Shown piece by piece: positions 1 through 12,740 of a DNA stretch of 64,000 nucleotides (its first letter is position 1; every line of letters starts with the position of its first letter). Position numbers and translations under genes: made by a program. The DNA comes from Gorsachius magnificus (taxonomy: Eukaryota > Chordata > Aves > Pelecaniformes > Ardeidae): contig CM067081.1 of assembly GCA_034008185.1 (NCBI GenBank), positions 81,178,765 to 81,242,764 on the forward strand. The letters run 5' to 3'. A model generated the notes under the pieces. It searched no databases, was not told the origin of the DNA, and saw only the letters and a program-made list of their open reading frames with translations.

Positions 1-3000
1 AGGTCTTGTCCTTAGTCCAGTCCGTACAGTCCTTTTGTACAAGAAGGCCTCTCAAACATGTGTAAGCACTGATACAGAATGACTCGCCAAGCTTTGAGCC
101 ATTTAAAAAGCTCAGCTCTAGCAGCATTGCAATTAAAAGCTCCCTCGAGGAACTCTTCTGGTTAAGGTGGTGCTGGTGTGAGAGACCTAGAAATCATGTT
201 ACAGAAACTGCTGCATACCCTCCTCTTAGCTGCAGTTGATGCTGGGCAAATACTGTCAAGTAATTAAATTTGCGCCTTACAAGATGTAATGAGGAAGTCA
301 TGCTTTAATACTTAAAGTATTAAGATAAATCACAGGCAATTTAATGCCATTGTAGAGGCAACTCAAATGCACTCTGCCACCTGGGTCTGTCACTTACATA
401 GTCATGTCCTGGTAACAAGGACAGATTTGGCTCTCTGGACTGTGTGGCACTGAGCACATTTTCAGTAATGTAAACAGGTACAGTACTGGAAAAGCAGTGG
501 GTAGGGGAGCATAAAACCTGTATGTAAGAAGCCCTGTGAATGTTGACTGGTAAGAGTATTTTTAAAATTAAAGACCTTATTTTGTCCAGCTCTTGAGTTG
601 GGTTCATATAGGAATGATGTTTCTAGCAAATCCATCTTGTACGAAGAAAATTAAAGGATCTAAATAAGAGGCATCTTCCGTGTCTGCAAAGAGCAGCATC
701 TGTAGCTCTTATTTTTTCACGCTGAAAATAAAGCTGACTGGTAGACTGGTTTTCATTTGCAACATTACTCTGTAAATATTCTAATGGCAAATGATATGGG
801 TCTGTGCTAGGATGGGTGACTTAGAATCCAGTGCTTTCTTGGTCATATTTTTATAATCTTCATCAGTGCTAATCTTTTAACATTTATCTGAAAATGAGTA
901 ACAAAAATTTTGAGGTGATGTTGTCCAGGTTTCCATGGCAACAGTGGAGATGGTAGTCTTTCACAGGGATAATTTTTGTTCTGGTTTGGTTTTTTTCTGC
1001 TGGCTATTCTGTCTGTCTGTCTGCATATTCTACTCTCCAGCTCTTACTTGTGCTTGGTCCATGTCCTTTCTACCCCAGCCTCCAACTCCAACACTGGAAC
1101 AACTCAAGGTCAATAATCTGGCTGTTAAAGGAAACTGTTTTGTTTTGCATCAAGATTAATGGAGCTTTAAACTAACCAGGAGAGAAGGATTGTTCTGCTG
1201 AAATTGTTAAACACATCCACCCTTTTCAGCAGACGGGTTTTTGTTCTCAGTAGTGCTGGAAATGACTTATTAACAGATTGCACAAGCAGCAAGATATTCA
1301 GTGCCAGTACATAATTCATTTTTTAGTGAAAGATGAGATTGGCTATGTATAAAAGTAGCAATCATAATTAAGAACTTAAGTAAACCCTGACCATAATATT
1401 GGTCAGCAGGGGATCATTCAGTTGGAAATAACCTAAAATTATAGTTCTATGCCTTTGTCCACGTGTATGCTTTATGTTAGATTACTCAAACAATGAGACG
1501 AACTCACTGTGGTTCACTTCTCCAAGTGATTTGATGGAGATGTGGAGAGAGAAGACAAGGGCGGGCCTCTGAGCCCTCCTTGTTGTCTATTCAGGAGGAG
1601 TAATGAATCTCATCTTTTGCTCTAAACATCCTCAGGAGTCCTTTTGGGAGCAATACAGCAGCTGCTTAAGTGATTTTGGAACAGAAAAACCTGAAAGTAA
1701 AAATCAAGCAGAGGTGTTTTGTCAGTAGCATATTTCTCGTATGCGTAATCAGTTCACTGCTGACGCTTTGTCTTCCCCATCGCCTTCCAGACACGCTCTG
1801 CTAGGCACTCTGGCTGGCTTGTGCAAGCGCTGAGAAGCATAACCAGCCACATGGCTCATGCCCTCTCTGTTTAATTCCATGTATTGGAGGGTGCAGTACT
1901 GGAAGTAAAATACAGTATTGCCGCTCAGTTCTGGCTCAGTCCAGTGTAACTTTGGCTGCCTACAACCAGGCGATAACTCGCTAGTCTTTCTGATGAGTAG
2001 GAGTAGTTCACTGCATGCGTGCTGACCGCAAAAGCCTGCCACCGTCATTTTTCACTGAGAGGTTACGCAGCCCAAAGATGAAATGTTAATGTTTCCTTTC
2101 AGCCATACACTTCCAAATTCTTGAGGCCTTTTTTAGCTAGTTCACTTGCATTTATTACTGGCTAAAGTATTAACATCTTCTGCTGTGCATTACTTTAGAA
2201 GTATAGAAATCTATTTTTATTTTTTCCCCGTAAGACAGATGATGACCCTAAGGGGTATAAGGCAAAGACCAACAATTGGGGGTTTCTCCTGCAGCTGGAG
2301 TTTTCTAAAGAAAATAAATCAAATCTGAATTTGTACAGGAATGTTTGCCTTGCATTCCACACACTGAGTCAATTTATCTCAGGGGCTCTCTTTTTCCTCC
2401 TCCCCACCCTCTTTAAAGGCTTGGTGACTGGAAAAAAAAGGAGGGGTGTATGGTAGATGGTAGAAAGAGATTTTGTAGCCACTGGTGCCAGGAATCATCA
2501 AGGAATGCTTAAGTAGTGCTGCTTGTGACAGCATCCAGTCTATTGGAAAAGCAGCATGTGCCATCTGGCTTCGATTTTGACTTAATTAAATGCATGCAGC
2601 CATTTTTAACAACTCGGCTGAGATTCAGCTGTCTTGACATTTTGTAAAGAGCTAGAGTTCAGATTTTGGTGGGAAAGCTATAATAGTCACCTGATTTATG
2701 TTGTTCGGTTCCCTTTCAGTGTGGTCCGTGCAGTTTGCTGATATTTGAGTGACAATTCTGTTTAAATAAACTCTTAAGACTTGCCGACTCTTGGAAGCCT
2801 GATTCAGTAGGGTTTTTCCACTCTAGATTCTGGGATTTTTCTTAGAACTGCAGTTATTGTGGAATTTTTTTAATAGCGGAAGGAGATTCTTAAGTTCAGC
2901 CAAGTCATTTGTCTGGGAAAAAGGCAAGCTGCTTTGTTGAAGAAGTCAGGTTACTCCACCCAAAGACTCCATATCAATGGGATTTTAGCTCTGAGTGGGG

Positions 3001-6000
3001 AGGCAGGAAGGGGAAGGATGGGGGGAAGGAGAAGAATGCTTTCTTTGCTGTTATCCAGAGTCCTCCTTAATGCAGAGATTAGCAAGGAGCTACTTTTCAT
3101 GGCCAAGCAAACCATCGTGTACTGATGAGATCCTGTCCTTTTAGCTCTCTTATCTGTTGTTTCATCTTGCATCTTTGCTCTGACAATAATTTAACTATGC
3201 AGATGAAGGATGTTGGAAAAAAATCTCTGCAAAATTCTACCCATGCAATTGTAATTTAAAAAAAATACTCCTTTGTTGCTTTGAGTGCTAGGTATCTTGA
3301 TTTTGAAGCTTTATCGTTTAGATCCTTGAAGGTTTCAAAAAAAGTGAAGAGAAGACAAATTCATAAAAATAGTACTATTTTTATTTAGCATCTAGGTGAG
3401 ATGAGCAAAGACTGATTCAAATTACCCTGTTAACTTTGAGTTTTATCAACTTGACTGGTGATACCAGTGAAGTATTAATGTAAAGTAAGTCTTCTACCAT
3501 ATTTCTGAAACTTCCAAATGGTCAGTTTTTCTCTTTTTCATCCATCTATAAAGGATTAGTCCATTTGTTCCCATTATCATCATTGGAAAGGGTATATTTT
3601 CAGAAGGCCCTTGCTGAAGAGTTTTATAGTTTCTTGTGCAGGAGTATCTGGCCCTTTTCTCGTTCTATATTGCAATAAATATTTTTGGGTTTTAATCTTT
3701 CTAGATCTCTTATTTTTAGCAAGTTATCCTTGGCCAGATGCCACCCATTGTATGAATGGAATTCTACAGCTCTCGTTATGAACGTCAGTTTGCTTAGACC
3801 TCTTTAGCTGATTCAGTAAGTACAATATCCAGATCCCTCCTGCTGTGTCTTAACAGCTGTGCTGCAGGCTTGGGATAGATTTAACGTTTCATTTACATCC
3901 TTCACATGTCTCTTTCCCTTTACCCATTCATGTTTGAAATCAGGATTTATGGGGGAAAAAATAATAATAATTAAAAAAAAAAAAAGCTATTTTGATAACC
4001 TTGGTGATTGGTCCACTATCTGTAGAAGAAAAATAGCATGAAGAGAGAGCTGTCTAACTTCTTTATGCAACTCTGCTAAATGTGTCTGAAGCCTGGCTTT
4101 GAGAGCCTTGTCCCCAAGGGTGAGGGACTGCTGGAGTTCCGCTTTCATACATGTTGAATTCTTGGCCTCTGCCTTCAAACTGCTGGAAAGGTTACACATA
4201 GTGTTTCTTGCAAAGGAGGCACTTATTAGCGATAACCAAGCAACATCTTCCTTCTAATGTTAATCTGATTAATGTCGGACTAATTGACTCAAAGCAGCTG
4301 AGAATCGAGGAGCTTTAATTTCTTATAGTCCACCTGTACATGTAATCATTGGGATAAGGAGAGGCTGGGTATTTTGAACAGCTCAGATTGTTTGGAATGA
4401 CTTTCTCAAAATCACTTTGCTAGTATACATTATTATCTTTATTTACTGCAAAGTTAAATAATTGAATGGAGAAGCCCCCAAATCTTTCCTTTTGTTGATT
4501 ATGAATTGCGTACCAGAGCATGAGATTCTTTTTCCCTGGTATGAATGCATTTAGATTGTTTTGCTTGTGTTTATCCCAAGTCATTTTAGTGGGATTGCTG
4601 CATGGTCTCTCTGGGCTTGAGGGTGGCACTACTGTAGTCGTAGACATGCTTTTATATAACTTTAAGAAAGTGTTTGTCTACTTTTCTCTGATTTTGGAGT
4701 CATACCAGCAATATATACAAGCAACATTCACAGTTTTACTTACTGTGAAACAGGTAAGCAAGGCAATGGCAGCTGGGAGGTTGGAAATAAATCTCCTTCA
4801 GGAAAGTTATCTGATTGTTCTGCCTGTTTCCTCTCTGACCACATATTTATTTGTTTGAAGGAGACTGTGTAGGACAGAAACTTGAGCCAAAATTATGTTG
4901 AGGTAAGAGGAATGGAAATGATTCAAGCTAGCAACTCTTACTCAGTTGCACTGAAGTTGGCCACAAGTTGTTCTGGCACCACCTGTGCTTTAGGATTGTG
5001 GGGCAACACTTGAAGAGCCCTAAGAGACTGCAAACTAGAGAAATGCCTGAAACTGTAGCCAGGTTATGCTAGGAGTCCCTGATCTGAGAGCAGGAGTGTG
5101 GTTTCTTACCTTCATAGTGTATGTCCATCCATGCTTTGGAGCCCTTTCCCAGCTGATGGTGTAGCAGAGGAAGCTTTGGGAGTTGGCTGTACAGAAGGTC
5201 TAAGAGTTGAACCTGCTGATTAGTAGCTCAGCTGTAGAGTAAGTCACGAAGGGTGTAAAGCAACTGAAACCACCGTTGCTTTGGGTGAGACTACCTCTCT
5301 ACAATTCTTTTCTGGCTCTGCTCTTGTATGAAAGGTAGTCAGCTTATCTTCTCTAAACTGTTACCAAGTTGACTTCTGCTTCTTGATCCGCAATTTTAAT
5401 TTCAATTACAGGCTTATTATAAGGTTTAGTAAAAATGTTTGTTTGCTTCGTATTTATCTTGTAGTAGATGCTCCCTGTAGAGGACTGAGCTTGTGCTTAG
5501 CGTTTTGATGAATCACAGTGCATTTTCTTGTGTACTTAAGTTGTGAGTTCTCTGGATGAAGAAACAGTCGTCTTGAGCTATATTCTTGTAGCGTATAGTA
5601 GATGGGTCTTGGTGCTTGACTAAGGGTCTAAAAGACCATGATGGTGCAAGCTTTTCATTGCTTGTACAGTTAGCTGTGGTTCTCCATTTCCTAATCTTTG
5701 GGGGAACTGGCTTTTGAACCTGAAGTTATTGTTACTGTTTCAGTTTGCTACACTTAAGGTATATACAGGTGCATGCATGTACATGCATATAGTACGAAAT
5801 GGGGTAAAAGGACCCCTAAAGTGAAGATTACCTTACGTGAATATCTTCATCACCCCTTCATATTTCTAATTGTGAATCAAACAGTTAGGTACAGGAGGCA
5901 GTTCTAACCAAATAAGCAAAGAATGTAAAAACACGAGGTCTCAAAGCCCAAGAGCCTCAACCCCTTCAAAAAGTAAGTAAGAAAAGGGCTATGTAGCTGA

Positions 6001-8879
6001 CTTGTCTAGGATTATTGATCTACTTTCATCCAATGTAATGCTTTTCATAGGAGAATTCCAAAGTCTTCACACTGACTACAGTTTAAATTTTATTCAGAGA
6101 ACCAGCACTGTGTCATTTATTAAAACATTTGTGTGTTGCACTGAGAAATAAAATTAACATCTTCTGTTTGGTACAATTTATTTGAATATTGTAACAAATT
6201 TAGTTGTGGGGGTTTTAAAGTGCTCATTGGAAGGCACATGACACTTAGTGAAAATTGAAAATTAAAAACCTTTCTTGGAGTTTGAAAACAGGAAAAGAAA
6301 AAAACTTCTCTATTCACCACCTTCTCCTTTGACTACTGAAAAAGAGAGAGAGGGTCAACACTAATAAATAGCAAGGAAGATTTATTAATAAGTTCTCTAA
6401 GACTTTTTATTTTCAAGGAATATTTGTTTTAATGTATTTTCAAGTAGAATATTTTGACCAGCTTCATTTTTATGCTGTCACAGTTGAGATTTCTAATGAC
6501 AGGAAGAACATAGGTTTCAAATCATTAAGGTCGTGTGCATTAATTATGACACACATCCTTTTCTCTGCCAAAAGAAGTGTGATGAGATATCTTGAGCAGG
6601 AAGTTCAGAATTTTTTTCTTTCTTGGGTGAATGAGTGGCGAAGGGAGCTTTTAATAAGGAGAATATCTCTGGGAGAAGAGAGAGGTTAAAGCAAGCCAGC
6701 CTCGTCTTGTCTCAAATGTTTAGAGGTTTAGACCTAAGAGGAGAACGGGTCTTTCCTCCAGTATGGATAGCCCTTGGATTTTCTGCATTTTGTTCATTAA
6801 AACCTGTTCCATGACATAGAGTCAGGATGCGTGAAGGTAGACTTGTTCCATGGGCAAAACAGAAAGCAGAGAGAACAAGGGACCTTCATTATGTAGGTAT
6901 GTTCCTCCTGGGTAGGCAAGTCCTGAAGGGTTAAGGTGTTCCTTACAGCACTGAGAATACCATCACAGCCCTTGCACCTTTACAGGCTGTAATACAGATA
7001 ACTATAACATACAGAATATTTTTATTACTTTTACAAGACATTGAGCAGTATGGAAAGTACAGTCACATCCGAAGCCATATAGCCATTGGTATGCTTTGTG
7101 GGTGGGGATCTGGGCTGCAATAAACTCCTTAAGTTATGTTGCTTAGATGAGAAAGCAAAATATTATTTGTACAGTGACAACAGTTCAGTATGCATATACT
7201 ATATAGATCCCTTTTAAAATACAGGAGGGCTATGACCTTGCATTCCAGAGGAGATTAAGTAGAAAGCATCAGTAAAAGCCATGTGTAATCAGATTCTCTG
7301 CACAGTTTTTCTTTTAGTGCTTTTGATCCGAGATGAAACCAGTGAGTGATGTGAAAGTCGCTTTAGCAGAGCATGAAACTTCCTAACTTCATGCATTTTG
7401 GCACATGTTCAAATGGCTCTGTGTGGGGTCAGTTGTACTTTAACCTTGAGTTTTAGGCATGCTGCTAGAGGGTCTAAGCGCTTTTATTTGTCCTCTTCTT
7501 TCCTTGGTTAATAAATTCTGTCTTAAAAGTGAAAATATTTAACAGAATTACTTTTTTTTGGTTTTTTTTCCACAAGTCAGATGTTCAATGTCACGATGCA
7601 GATAACTTTTCTTTTTTTTTAACTACTTTCCAAATTCAAACTACTATGTTAAACCATTTCAGCTTGGCAGCTGGCCAGAGTTAGCTGAAGAGTTTCTTAT
7701 CTAGCCTAGTCATTCTGCAAGCATTCCCTTAAAATTCTCCGGTTAGGTCTTGCTGTGTCTCAGCTCTGCCTGCCCAGCATCTCAGCAAACTATGAATTGA
7801 ATAGAAATGTGCTCTAGCATTAAATACTTTGGAAGGGATCCTATTTTGCTGTTGCTCAATACAACAAAGAAATAGCAAATATAGCACAATGTTGTTTTCA
7901 TGCCAATTAAAGCAATAGTTATTTGGTGTTTGTGGTTATTCCATACTATAGGACAGAGCTCGATACATCTTCTGTAGCAATATTGTGTTTGTACATGCCT
8001 TGTGCAATCTGTGCAACTTCCTTTTTTAAAAAAAAAAAAAAAAGCCTTTCCATGACCAGTGTCGTGTGGCAGTTTCCATCGGACTAAAAGAAAACTTGTT
8101 AAATGTCAACATGTTTAGACATTACCCTAAAATAATTCCTCAGTGCTCACAAATGTTGCCAGTGTGCCCGTTCAGCAGAGAGGTGTTTTGTCTCGCCAGC
8201 CACAGAACAACTCCTGAAGACTGTACCTCTCTTGACTGGGTTATTTTGCTTGCTTTCCTTCTCTCCAGGTGATTGATTTGGATCACCTTTTTGCTTGGCA
8301 CACTACTTATGTCAGGTCAGCCTACAGTAAGATTCATACTTTGCTACGTGCCTTCACATGCCAGAAAAAATGTTGTCTGTGCTTTTTTTTTTTTTTTTTC
8401 TACAAAGCTCCTTAAACCACTTTTTTGCAGTCTGTGCCATTGACTGAGCAGACAGGCAGATTTGAAGGTTTGTAGGGTGGTTCTGTATTTTGTCTCTTCC
8501 ATGTATTGGTTTGTTTAGCCTCTAGGATGTGATCATTTGCAAACAATGCGCAGCCTAGGGCAAGCTATTGTAAATTTGTCAGCCACAAATCGACAGAGAG
8601 AAACCCTAATTCAAATTTTATACATTGTAACTTTTTTCCTCAATGACAAGCTGCGTATTTGATAGGCTTAGCCAAATCCATACATATTTCAACCCTCTTA
8701 ATACTGTAACACTGTAAATTTTTCAATGCAATTCATACCTGAGGTAGTAATATGGAGATAATATTCAGTACACCGCAAAATAGTGCTCCAGCGTAAAAAC
8801 AGTGTGCTTGAAAGGAAAGGGAAGGGTCTTTATTTTAGGGTGAAAGGGAAAAAAACTGCTACTTCGAATGTTCTTTAGT

Positions 8880-9240
8880 TTTTCTAGGCTGTAATTTGCC
8901 GATGTTGCAGCCTGGCTGTTTCACAGCGGGCATGGCTGGGGCGGGACAGCAGGAGGCCGCATTCAGGACCTTCCGTACAGCACCGTGTTTGCACAAATGA
9001 GGAGACCTCTGGCGAAGGCGTCACGTAGGTGGTTTTGCCCCCATGTGCCCGTGGGGCCTGGGGGCTGCTTGGAGCCGTCTCTCCCGTCGGCAGGCACCCG
9101 AGAGCGGGGGCGCAGGGGTGCTGGGAGGGGAGGTCGGCAAACCTCACCACGGCCTCTCGCAAGGGCCACTTCGGCTTTGCTCTTTGGTTGGGTGCCAGGA
9201 GGTTGCTTTGAGTTGTTGTACGCCGGCTGATGGAATTACC
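8880..9240. promoter_or_regulatory. CpG-rich patch inside intron 1 (possible alternative promoter or enhancer)
   Basis: By eye this 360-base segment holds about 22 CpG dinucleotides and is close to 58% G+C, in an intron that is otherwise AT-rich and CpG-poor. That gives an observed/expected CpG ratio near 0.7. It contains no Shroom coding sequence. Several overlapping open frames on both strands (up to 135 codons) are explained by the high G+C. It could be an alternative promoter with a non-coding first exon, a methylation-free enhancer, or simply a GC-rich patch. No TATA box or clear donor-linked start codon was identified. Confidence 0.4.
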
Positions 9241-12200
9241 CTTTGTTTTTCCTCCTTTGGAAACAGGGCAGCATAAAAGCAGCCGAGTCACAAATGAATG
9301 TCTGTAAGGGTGTATTTTTATTTAGCTTTCTATTCTTTCCCGTTTTCTTTTTTTTTTTTCTCTCTAATGCAGAAAATAGCTGTTACTTTGGAAAAAGCTG
9401 CTATGGCCTTGTAGGCTAAGGACGATGCTCCTCTGTGGCAGGAGGCTGACTGTTGGGGTTTTGGAGTTAAAGTAACTTCTTCCACTCTGTTTTTAGAAAA
9501 TTACGACATGTTGCAAAAAAACGAAGTTGCCTTAAAGGTGCTTTTTGTAATGTATCATTTGCTGGACTGAAAACATTTGCAACGTTGAAGTTGATTAAAA
9601 TGTTACTTCAGTTATTATTTTTCTTTTGCACAGGATTTGAGTATGTGCTGATAAATCTTATGTAAAATTTTTTTTATCATAAATGAGCTGCACTTTTTTT
9701 AATCTTGTGAAAATTTTTTCTGTCCTGTGCTGCTTATATTCTAAATCCTCTTGACAAGCAGAGCAACTGTTGTGCTCCTTGTATAATTAACAAGCTGTTT
9801 ATATTGCTTCCTAGTCTAGATTATCATCCTGAAGGAAAAAAAGATGTTTTCCTTTAGCAAAGCAAAGAGTGAAAGGCTGAGATGCAATGTAATACCAGCA
9901 CAGAGGAATAGTATTACCAATTAATAACACTATCAGGAGAAGGAGGCTTGTGTTCCTTATCACGAGACCATTTTTTAAGTTGCACAATTTTTAAAAGTCA
10001 GCCAATTCTTCCTTGTTTGCGTTTGACAGGCTCTCTGCAAGAATCCTGAAAATGCACATTAGGATTTAGTGTGAAGTAAGTGACATTTTTATTGAGTTTT
10101 GAACTCTTAGTTTCTTATCTGTAGGAAACTTCTTTAAATTACATTTTTGCAGCTTTAAGTCATTTTAGTGAGTAAACAATAGCATCATTAAGTACATTAA
10201 CTTACACGTTTGTTCACTGTTTTGTGCTAAGCCCTTTGAAAAGTGATACTGAGGTAGCCAGCTACAGTTCTGATGCCAGATGATATTGCTGGCTCTGTGG
10301 CAGCAGACTGTCTGGTCCTGTATCTTTTAGAAGATCACTGTAGAGAACTTTACATGTGCAATAGAGTTTATGCTACCTGTATTCCTCTGGAGATTTGCTT
10401 ACGGTGAAGTAATGAATGGGAAAAACTAGTAGCCTTTAATGCAGTCAGCACTATAGTGGCTATGCCAGGTAGGACTGAGTGGGTGAACTTCTGAAGCAGA
10501 ACGAATAGACTCTGTGTAGACTTTCCTTTTTATTCCTGGTAAGTTGCTATACAACATAGCTGTTTATTGGACCCCAAAAGTGCTTCAGTCACTTTCGTTA
10601 ATAACTAAACCGTCCAACCAAGCGGCCTGTTCTTTGCATGTTGTGCCTTACTGATAAATAAATAGGAAATATGCTACTCTGATATGAAATTAAGTACAAC
10701 AATATCCCAGAAACAGCATATGGATATTCCTTTGTATCACAGCCTTTAAACTTTATGGAAAAAACACTTTACAGAAGAAGTTCTAAAGTATGAATAATAA
10801 AATTGTGAAGAATTCAGAGTATGTACTAAAGATATAGTACTTTCAGAAAGTTAATTAAAATTTTGAAACAATCTGGAAATGCAAATAATAACCGTAGTAG
10901 ATAACAGGTAAAAGAGGGAGGAGTGAGGGACTGGTATTTGTAATGAGAAAACTGTGAATAGAAGACAAAAATAAACTTGTGGTTTGGATAACCACATGGA
11001 AAATGCAGTGAGATTTCATTTGTAAACTTAAACTGGGTGATGCCCAGACAAGGAAGGACCTGTGGCTGATAACTGTTAGGGATCTGTTGTAACTCTCAAA
11101 TCCTGTATATAGCCAACCAGTCTCTCCAGCTTTGAGTAACTAGATGATGTTTCAGAGTAAGAAAATTCCTGCTTTTCCTGACAGAAACATAAACCAGTAC
11201 TGTCTAGTAGATACACCATGCTTCCTTTAACTGGTAATGTCCATGCACTTGAGGGCTTTGTGAAATGTTTTGTCTTCCAGTTACTTTGCAGGGCTCGGAA
11301 AATAAAGTATGTGAACACAGGAGGTGTCCCTGCAGCTTTCCTCAATTAATGAAATGGGAATTTTACATCTTTTATTGCACAGTTGTTTAACTTCCTGCAC
11401 TTCAGTCTTACTCATGCTCTGGAAACCCCCTAATATAAAAAGCAGCAGCTCTTCCCTCTGAGTGGCTCAAGAGGTATCAACCGCAGCCTGCATTGGCACA
11501 GTACTGTGGCTGCTAGTATCTGCTGTGTGGTACGGACCCAGACTAATCTAAATGGACTAGTGCTAGCCCATCTCTGCTTTCCTGTACCTTGGAAAGAACA
11601 AATGTGGTTTTCTCCACAGTTCACTAGAAGTGGAGAGTATTGTTCAGCTTACCTGGAAGCTGAGGGTTTGGGGATGTACTCCCAGAAGGCACATCTGCAC
11701 CTCTAGAGACAAGAACAAAACCCAAGAACACCGGTGCAACTTTCCTCCAAACTCACATAGCTGGCATGTCTTTCTGGTGCGCCTGTGTAGTGCTTTTCTC
11801 TCGCCAGGGTGCTTTTGGAGGTACAGACCTGTGTTTCTGAAACACTTGATGTATGTACACAAGAAGAACTAAGCCTTCTGAACTCACACTTCTCATAGTC
11901 CTTAGCTGGTTTTGAGATAGAGAAACTAAGAACAGCACAGGAAATAGGCATAGCTGTCCAGTGGTTTTGTACTGACCTGATTAGTAAGAGACTTGGCATA
12001 TGTTCTTATTTGCAACAGCCCTCCACCTTGATCTGTAGTAATAATACACCTTTTTAATATTAAAAACAAGTAAAAACTTCAAATCTACTCTTAGGTATAC
12101 CATTTGTTTTACCTGTTAAAAGGGGATTTACAGTTCTTACCAAAAATAGCAAGGTTCATCTTCAGGAGCTGAAATGACAAACATTGAAAAATACATTAAC

Positions 12201-12619
12201 CGGTCTTCAGGTGCATACCTAGGCCAAACAAAAATATCTAGAGGCTTACAAGTTGGTCATTACAGTGTCTGACATTTAGCTCCTCGAGTCCATGTACAGT
12301 TTATAGTAATTAAGTGCTGAAATAGGTAATCCAGAAACCTCCTTGTCAGGCAAGGAGCAGCTTAAAGAAATATCCCAACATGAACACATGAAAATAGAAA
12401 CAGTCTGAATTCCACGTACCCCCCTGCCCCCCACCTTCATTCAAAGAGTAGAGTCAGGACGACAACTTTAGGGTGAACTCCTATTTCTTCCCTCCCCACC
12501 CCTTTCTTTTTTCCTTCCTTTTACTGAGTTGTGGACTACTAATTACTCTTCTTTTAAAACTAAGCCAGTAGTAGGCAGCTTGTGAAGTGGTGCTTGCTCA
12601 TTTTTTACGTTCCATCCAA

Positions 12620-12740
12620 ATGTTGGGATGCCTGTCCAGAAAGTGGGAGATGCTTCCTTCCTCTGCTTGGAGGGATTGAACCCACACCTCCTACAGCTGG
12701 GAGACTGCCCTAACCACCAGACTGGATGCTGGGATGTTGG
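12620..12740 (-). mobile_element. Relic of a tRNA-derived SINE (amniote MIR/AmnSINE-like), antisense
   Basis: Read on the minus strand, the segment has a tRNA-like head. An A-box-like TGGTTAGGGCAG is the complement of 12705-12716, followed by a B-box-like GGTTCAATCC, the complement of 12673-12682. Box order and spacing fit an RNA polymerase III promoter. The phrase around the boxes (gtggttagggca, then a wording close to gtgggttcaatccc) is the one seen in old tRNA-derived SINEs common in turtles, crocodilians and birds. The 3' body runs toward 12620 and is too degraded to delimit, so the bounds are approximate. No poly(A) tail or target duplication was found, which fits an old insertion. Confidence 0.65.
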
